DNA of 10,813 nt from Bacteroidales bacterium. Lineage in GTDB: Bacteria; Bacteroidota; Bacteroidia; Bacteroidales; Bacteroidaceae. Where the stretch lies: the NCBI GenBank assembly GCA_004555055.1, contig SFJN01000083.1, forward strand, positions 1-10,813, given 5' to 3'. Under the pieces are notes generated by a model, which saw only the letters and a program-made list of their open reading frames with translations, was not told the origin of the DNA and did no database searches. Shown here piece by piece: positions 5,880-10,813 of the stretch. Position numbers and translations under genes: made by a program. Each line of letters starts with the position of its first letter. Position 1 is the stretch's first letter.

Positions 5880-7544
5880 TCAATATCCGGCGTTCTGCTT
5901 CAGCTGTCCGTTCGATTCGGTGAGAACCTCGCTGGGATAGGGGAATACGAGGAGATGGTCGTCGTATTGGCTGAGACGTACACCGTTGTAATCACCACCG
6001 GTTTCCACACGGTTGTCGGCATAGTAGCCTTCGGTGAACTTGCTGTCGGGGTTCGAACGGTCTTCGTAGTTGCGGACGCGGGGCTGGGTGCAGAGTGCCT
6101 TCTCGGTTTCTGCCTTGAGTTCAGGACAACTCAGGTGCCAGCGCTTGAGGTCGAAGAGTGCATCGGCATATTCGAAGGCAAATTCGCAACGACGCTCATG
6201 ATAGATGTCCATCATTGTGGGCGTGTGGTCGAGTGCGGCGAGCTTCGAACGGGTGCGTACATCGTTGATGTCTTTGGTAGCCTTCGAGGCGTCTCCCGTC
6301 ATGATGTATGCCTCGGCACGGAGGAGCTTCATGTCGGCAAAGCGGAGGAGGGGGAAGTTGACGCGTACTGTGGGCCAGTCGCCGTTGGCACTTACCATAC
6401 CCTTGCTTATGCATTCGGCATCGGCGAAGGGCTGCAGGTACTTGGCACACATGAATCCGCTCTCCACGTCGGAGGTGGAATAGAAGCGACGGGTCTCGCC
6501 GAAGAACTGGAACTCCTGGCCGTATTCGAGTACGGAGTTGCGCAGACGTACGTTGTCGGTACCGTCCTTGGCCAACTCTTCGTAGAGGTTGAGCGAGGGC
6601 TTGTTCTGTCCCCATCCGTTGTACTTGCCCCATCCCTTGTTCTCAAGGATGACGCCAGGGAACTCCGATCCGCCCGGGGTCTCACCACCGTAACCGGGGA
6701 TGGACCATACGTATTCGGCACCGAAGAACTTGTTGGTGTCGGGCGAGAAGAGGTCGGCAAACTCCGGTTCAAGACCGCGGCCGTAGCTCTTCTCCATCTC
6801 GTTGACGGTGTTGATGACGTTCTGCCACTGGGTCTTGTCCCACATGGCCCAGTAGGCATAGGTCTTGGCGATATATCCAAGACAGGCAGCCTTGTGGGCA
6901 CGTCCGAGGTTGGCGGCATCGTATTCCTCCACCTTGGGCAGATACTTCATGGCCTCCTGCATATCCTCGATGATGAGGCTGTAGTCGTCGACGACGCTTG
7001 CCTGCTGGGGAGGAATGGTGAAGTTGTAGCCACCGGGAACTTTCTCGTACTGTACGAAGGGCACACCCTGATCCTTGGTACCGTAGCGGTATGCCACGTA
7101 GTAGTGTGCGAGTGCACGGAGGAAGTAGGCTTCGCCGAGGCTGCGGTTTTCTACGGCAGTGAGTTCGCGTTCAGCCTGACGTTCGAGGAGTGCGGAGATG
7201 ACCCAGTTGGAGCGGGCCATGGTGTTGTAGAACTGTGTAAAGGTGTCGCGTAGGGGGCTCTCGTCACCGGTGTAGGTAAGCTGCGCGAGCGACTTGTAGC
7301 CGCGGGTACGGCCCCATACGACATCCTGGCCGCCGCCCTGCTCCCAGAAGAATTCGCGTCCGAAGACGTTTTCCTGCTGCAGGCGGGCATAGAGAGCATC
7401 GATGGCGTCGATGGCCTGCTGGTCGTTGCTGAAATAGTTGTCGGTGGTGGACTCACCTTCGGGCTGTACATCCAGGAAGTCGGAGCACGAGGAAAGGGAC
7501 ATCAGACCAGCCAGCGCAAGAACTGAAAGAATATGCTTTTTCAT
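5880..7544 (-). CDS. susD: SusD/RagB family glycan-binding lipoprotein
   Basis: This 554-residue protein is the surface lipoprotein partner of the SusC channel and caps it to capture glycans. The signal peptide ends in a lipobox (LSSC, Cys20), followed by SDFLD, a usual start of mature SusD proteins. The N-terminal SusD-like domain covers about 20-230, with helical repeats typical of the fold. The C-terminal SusD domain shows three family signatures: RFADMKLLRAEAYIMTGDA (401-419), an ERRCEFAFEYADALFDLKRW stretch (450-469), and an ending in QNAGY with FPYP before it (534-537). Length is normal. It follows susC by 68 bases and precedes the GH89 gene, which suggests that the bound glycan carries alpha-GlcNAc. 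The ligand cannot be read from sequence, although an aromatic-rich stretch (WGKYNGWG, 305-312) may contribute to binding. The assignment to family is firm. Confidence 0.95.
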   Translation of the reverse strand: MKKHILSVLALAGLMSLSSCSDFLDVQPEGESTTDNYFSNDQQAIDAIDALYARLQQENVFGREFFWEQGGGQDVVWGRTRGYKSLAQLTYTGDESPLRDTFTQFYNTMARSNWVISALLERQAERELTAVENRSLGEAYFLRALAHYYVAYRYGTKDQGVPFVQYEKVPGGYNFTIPPQQASVVDDYSLIIEDMQEAMKYLPKVEEYDAANLGRAHKAACLGYIAKTYAYWAMWDKTQWQNVINTVNEMEKSYGRGLEPEFADLFSPDTNKFFGAEYVWSIPGYGGETPGGSEFPGVILENKGWGKYNGWGQNKPSLNLYEELAKDGTDNVRLRNSVLEYGQEFQFFGETRRFYSTSDVESGFMCAKYLQPFADAECISKGMVSANGDWPTVRVNFPLLRFADMKLLRAEAYIMTGDASKATKDINDVRTRSKLAALDHTPTMMDIYHERRCEFAFEYADALFDLKRWHLSCPELKAETEKALCTQPRVRNYEDRSNPDSKFTEGYYADNRVETGGDYNGVRLSQYDDHLLVFPYPSEVLTESNGQLKQNAGY

Positions 7545-7568
7545 GACGATTATCAGTATTTTTCAGGG

Positions 7569-7616
7569 TTAAGTAATGGTAAGTTTGTGGATTAAGGCAG
7601 GCTTACCTGTTACTAA
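7569..7616 (-). promoter_or_regulatory. Imperfect hairpin at the susC/susD junction
   Basis: GGTAAG (7578-7583) pairs with CTTACC (7602-7607), and AGTAA (7572-7576) pairs with TTACT (7610-7614) after a small internal loop. A further two pairs follow beyond a bulge, and the apical loop has 18 bases. The structure reaches into the susC stop codon (7613-7615). No T-run follows on the minus strand, so it is more likely an mRNA stability or processing element than a terminator. The pairing is visible; the function is inferred. Confidence 0.4.
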
Positions 7617-10600
7617 TAGGTGAGTTTCACGCCGAAGGAGAACACGCGCGAAAGGGGATACTTCATGGTGTCGAAGCCTCCGCACTCAGGATCCATACCG
7701 CTATAGTTGGTGATGGTGAAGAGGTTTTCACCGCTCAGATAGAGGTAGAGGGAGCTGGCACGCGATGCGAAGTGGCTGGCGCGGCGCAGTTGCGAGGTGA
7801 GGTCGTAGCCGATGGTGAAGTTCTTCAGACGCAGATAGGAGGCATTCTCGAGATAGTAGGTCGAGGACGTGGTGAAGTTGCCGTTGGCATCGCTCTTAGA
7901 GATGCGGGGGATGTCGCTGTCGGGATTGTCCTGTGACCATGCATCGAGAATCTTGTCCCAGCGGTTGAAGTTGCCTTCAGTGTCGTCGAGGGTGAGGGTC
8001 TTTCCTACGAAGAGGGCATGTGCGCCGCCCACACCCTGGAACTGTGCGGAAACGGTGAGGTTCTTCCAGGTGAATCCTGCGGAGAGGTTGAAGGTGGTCT
8101 TCGGCGATGCGCTACCGCAGTATTGGCGGTCCTTGTCGTCAATCTGTCCGTCTCCGTTGTAGTCCTCGAAGTAGAGGTCGCCGAGTTGTGCATTGGGCTG
8201 TGCCTTGCGGGCAAGTGCCAGTGTAGCCTCGTCCTTGATGACACCGTTGCTCTTGATGAGGTAGAAGGTGTTGAGGGCCTGTCCCTGTGTGGTCTGGTAG
8301 AGGTTGGTGAGCTGCTTGAAGTTGGTATTGCCATAGACGTCGCCTACCCATACACCGGCTTCACCGTTGTCGTCGGTGGTGCCGATTTCCGTTACTTCGT
8401 TGTGGAGGTATGCGAAGTTGGCGTTTACATAGTACGACCAGTCGCCTACGCGGTCGTTCCAGCCGAGTTCAAGTTCCACACCCTGGTTGCGTACCTCGCC
8501 GAGGTTGACGAGCATGGCGTCCACACCCATGGTGGCAGGCCAGTTGACGCTCTGGTACTGGATGAGGTTGAAGGTGCGCTTGTTGAAGTAGTCGGCACTG
8601 AAGGTGAGGCGGTTGTTGAAGGCAGCGAGGTCAAGACCGAGGTCCCACTGTTCGGAAGTTTCCCAGGTGAGTTCGTGGTTGACGGCGGTGGAGAAGTAGG
8701 TCATGTTGTTCCACAGCGTGTTGCTGCCCACACCGTACTGTGCCTGTTCAGCCCACGACTTGTTGCTCAGTGTACCGGTCTTGTAGCAGTAGGGAACGGA
8801 TTCCACGTTTCCGACACGTCCCCACGATCCGCGGAGTTTGAGCAGCGAGAGCTGCTGGGTCTTGGGGAACCAGGGTTCGCTGGAGATTTTCCATCCTGCG
8901 GTCACTGCGGGGAAGTCGCCGTGGTTGTGGTCGGGATCAAGACGTCCGGCATAGTCGCGGCGCCAGCTTGCGGTGGCAAAGTAGCGGTCGGCATACGAAT
9001 ATGCTGCACGGGCGATGATGGCCACGTTGGAGTCCACATTGTAGAGGGCATCGGTGGCGGAGGTGGTGCCGGCGTAGCTCAGGTACTGCAGGCCTTCGCT
9101 CTCGTCGCTCAGACCCTTGCCTTCAACGAGGAGGCTGCGGCCCTTCTGCTTGTCGGCAGTGGTGGAGAGGAGGAGTCCGAGGGTGTGGACATCCTTGAAA
9201 GTCTTGTCGTAGGTCAGGGTGTTCTCGGTGAGCCACTTGCTGTAGCGGTAAGCCGATACGTCGAGGGTATTGAATTCGCGCGGCTTGCCCTGTTCGGGAC
9301 GGCGGGGCGAGAAGTTCTTGTAGTAGTTGTTCTCATAGAAATATGAGAAACGGCTGACGAACTTCAGACCGGGAACGATGTCGTGGAGTTCAAGGCTGGT
9401 GGTGTTCCACGCATTGTTCGTGCCGTTGTACTGGTTGTCGCCTTCGAGGATGCGGACGGGGTTGATGGCGTCGCCGTGTATGTCGGGGAATTTGCCGTCG
9501 ACGGTGATGCCGCCATAGGTGCCGTCAGCGTTGTATACCGCAGCGCTTGAAGGCATGTGGATGGCGTTCATGATGGCACCGTTTTCGGGGCTGGTGGTGT
9601 TGGCACCGCGGGAAGTGCTGTTACGCCAGGTGAAGTCTTCGGTGATGCGCACCCATTTGTTGAGGTCAACAATGCCGTTGTAGTGGAAAGTGTGCTTCTT
9701 GTTGAAGGTATTGATGAGCGTACCCTGGTCATCATCGTAGGCATAGCTGATGCGGTGGCGTGCCAGGTCGTTGCCGGTGTTGATAACCACGTTGTGACGC
9801 TGGTAGAACGCTGTGCGGAAGATTTCGTCCATCCAGTCGGTACGCTGTACGCCGATGCTGGGGTTAAGTTGTGTGTTCCAGCCCTGGGGGAGGTCCAGCC
9901 CGGCGTTGGCGTAGCTAAGCTTGGCCACATCAATCTGCTGCTGGGCGGTGAGGGCGTGGGGAACGTTCGATGCCATACGGGCTCCGAACACTCCTTCGTA
10001 CGAAACGCTGGGGGCTCCGGCCTTCGCCTTCTTGGTGGTGACGAGGACAACGCCGCCGGCTCCCGACTGTGCACCGTAGATGGCTGCAGAAGCGGCGTCC
10101 TTCAGCACGGCGATGGTTTCGATATCGTACATCGAGGGGATGGGGGCTCCGGGCACTCCGTCAACTACCCACAGCACGTTGTCGCCGTTGGGCGAACCTT
10201 GGCCGCGGATGATGACGTTCGGGGTAGAGGTGGGGTCGCCGCCGTTGGCCTGTACGGTGACACCGGCAATCTGTCCCTGAAGCATGGCTTCGGTGGAACT
10301 AACAGGGCGTGCTGCCAGTTCTTCGGCATTGTTGATGACGCCGACGCTGGCGGAAAGGTCCTGCTTACGGGTCTGGGCACCGTAACCGAGGATTACGACT
10401 TCACCGAGGCTTTCGGCGTTTTCCTCAAGCACCACATTCATGGTGGAGGCAGCGGCAAGGTCCTGGGCGCGATAGCCCACATAGCTGATGGTGACGGTAG
10501 CCCCGGCCTTTACCTTGAGGGTGAAGTCACCTTTGTTGTCAGTAATGGTAGCGTTACGGGTGCCTTTCTCCAAAACGGTGGCGCCTACTACGGGTTCGCC

Positions 10601-10747
10601 ATAGGTATCGGTCACATGACCTCTGACAACAACCTGCTGTTGCATGACAGATACATGACCAATGGTTTCGGAAGCAGCCTGTGCGGCAAGGGGACTTAGC
10701 ATACCTGCTGCCAAGGCTCCTGCCAGATAAACGAAACTTTTCTTCAT
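7613..10747 (-). CDS. susC: SusC/RagA family TonB-dependent outer-membrane transporter
   Basis: This 1044-residue protein is the outer-membrane channel that imports oligosaccharides using TonB energy. A signal peptide spans residues 1-24 (cleavage after AAQA). A carboxypeptidase-regulatory-like domain follows at about 38-110 (VVVRGHVTDTYGEPVVGATV), then the linker EVVILGYGAQTRK (116-128) that typifies this family, and the plug domain to about residue 240 (VLWVVDGVPGAPIPSM, then VLVTTKK). The rest is the 22-strand barrel and ends in the aromatic outer-membrane signal SFGVKLTY. A DYNGDGQIDDKDR segment near residue 860 is a common SusC feature. There is no extra N-terminal signalling (STN) domain, so control by a transenvelope sigma/anti-sigma pair is less likely. 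It is first of the three-gene unit. No promoter was found between its start and the window edge. Specificity is inferred only from the neighbouring GH89. Confidence 0.95.
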   Translation of the reverse strand: MKKSFVYLAGALAAGMLSPLAAQAASETIGHVSVMQQQVVVRGHVTDTYGEPVVGATVLEKGTRNATITDNKGDFTLKVKAGATVTISYVGYRAQDLAAASTMNVVLEENAESLGEVVILGYGAQTRKQDLSASVGVINNAEELAARPVSSTEAMLQGQIAGVTVQANGGDPTSTPNVIIRGQGSPNGDNVLWVVDGVPGAPIPSMYDIETIAVLKDAASAAIYGAQSGAGGVVLVTTKKAKAGAPSVSYEGVFGARMASNVPHALTAQQQIDVAKLSYANAGLDLPQGWNTQLNPSIGVQRTDWMDEIFRTAFYQRHNVVINTGNDLARHRISYAYDDDQGTLINTFNKKHTFHYNGIVDLNKWVRITEDFTWRNSTSRGANTTSPENGAIMNAIHMPSSAAVYNADGTYGGITVDGKFPDIHGDAINPVRILEGDNQYNGTNNAWNTTSLELHDIVPGLKFVSRFSYFYENNYYKNFSPRRPEQGKPREFNTLDVSAYRYSKWLTENTLTYDKTFKDVHTLGLLLSTTADKQKGRSLLVEGKGLSDESEGLQYLSYAGTTSATDALYNVDSNVAIIARAAYSYADRYFATASWRRDYAGRLDPDHNHGDFPAVTAGWKISSEPWFPKTQQLSLLKLRGSWGRVGNVESVPYCYKTGTLSNKSWAEQAQYGVGSNTLWNNMTYFSTAVNHELTWETSEQWDLGLDLAAFNNRLTFSADYFNKRTFNLIQYQSVNWPATMGVDAMLVNLGEVRNQGVELELGWNDRVGDWSYYVNANFAYLHNEVTEIGTTDDNGEAGVWVGDVYGNTNFKQLTNLYQTTQGQALNTFYLIKSNGVIKDEATLALARKAQPNAQLGDLYFEDYNGDGQIDDKDRQYCGSASPKTTFNLSAGFTWKNLTVSAQFQGVGGAHALFVGKTLTLDDTEGNFNRWDKILDAWSQDNPDSDIPRISKSDANGNFTTSSTYYLENASYLRLKNFTIGYDLTSQLRRASHFASRASSLYLYLSGENLFTITNYSGMDPECGGFDTMKYPLSRVFSFGVKLTY

Positions 10748-10813
10748 AATAGAAACTATTGAAGGGTTTTGACTGATTGTATTTTTCGCTTTTAAGGTTT
10801 TTTTCGCCCAATA
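10748..10813 (-). other. AT-rich region upstream of susC, cut by the window edge
   Basis: This 66-base stretch is AT-rich, with runs of A and T. I searched the minus strand for TAnnTTTG and found no match, so the operon promoter is probably further upstream. No SD sequence precedes the susC start, as usual for the phylum. Confidence 0.5.

Noticed and set aside
5850..7253. 467-codon plus-strand ORF opposite susD
   Set aside because: It is antisense to a complete SusD gene and its translation is Val/Gly/Glu-rich without any domain. It arises from the codon bias of the real strand.
8018..9346. 442-codon plus-strand ORF opposite susC
   Set aside because: It is an antisense shadow of the SusC barrel, with the same low-information Val/Gly composition. 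The 380-codon frame at 9557-10699 is rejected for the same reason.

Overview
The window looks like chromosomal DNA of a Bacteroidales bacterium, probably Prevotella-like. The signs are an outer-membrane SusC/SusD pair, a lipoprotein signal followed by CSDFLD on SusD, an almost complete lack of Shine-Dalgarno (SD) sequences in front of the main genes, and promoters that fit the Bacteroides consensus (TTTG, 19 bp, TAnnTTTG). Coding DNA is GC-rich and intergenic DNA is AT-rich. The genus assignment is inference. No tRNA, rRNA, CRISPR array, transposase or attachment site was seen.

Layout. Positions 1-229 are the gene-free 3' flank of the first operon, with a short palindrome and an AT-rich tract. 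Positions 230-2186 (minus strand) hold an apparent two-gene operon: a cytoplasmic ATP-grasp ligase (987-2186), then an alpha/beta-hydrolase esterase (230-967) 19 bp downstream. Positions 2187-2526 are a divergent control region. One 35-bp inverted repeat (2454-2488) carries a full consensus promoter in each direction. The leftward leader is about 265 nt long and holds two small ORFs, each preceded by an SD-like sequence. Positions 2527-3255 (plus strand) encode an S51 (peptidase E-like) hydrolase that ends at a hairpin able to terminate both convergent transcripts.

Positions 3384-10747 (minus strand) are a small polysaccharide utilisation locus read in the order susC, susD, GH89. SusC (7613-10747) is the TonB-dependent outer-membrane channel and SusD (5880-7544) is its surface glycan-binding lipoprotein. 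The GH89 alpha-N-acetylglucosaminidase (3384-5723) carries a signal peptide and would remove terminal alpha-linked GlcNAc in the periplasm. Hairpins lie at both intergenic junctions of this operon. No regulator, sulfatase, lyase or second glycosidase is in the window, and the operon promoter is probably beyond 10813. Plausible substrates are alpha-GlcNAc-capped mucin O-glycans or heparan-type fragments.

The least explained part is the divergon at 230-3255. An amide- or ester-forming ligase, an esterase and a dipeptidase-fold hydrolase share one symmetric promoter. They may make, trim or recycle a small amino-acid conjugate, but no substrate can be read from the sequence.
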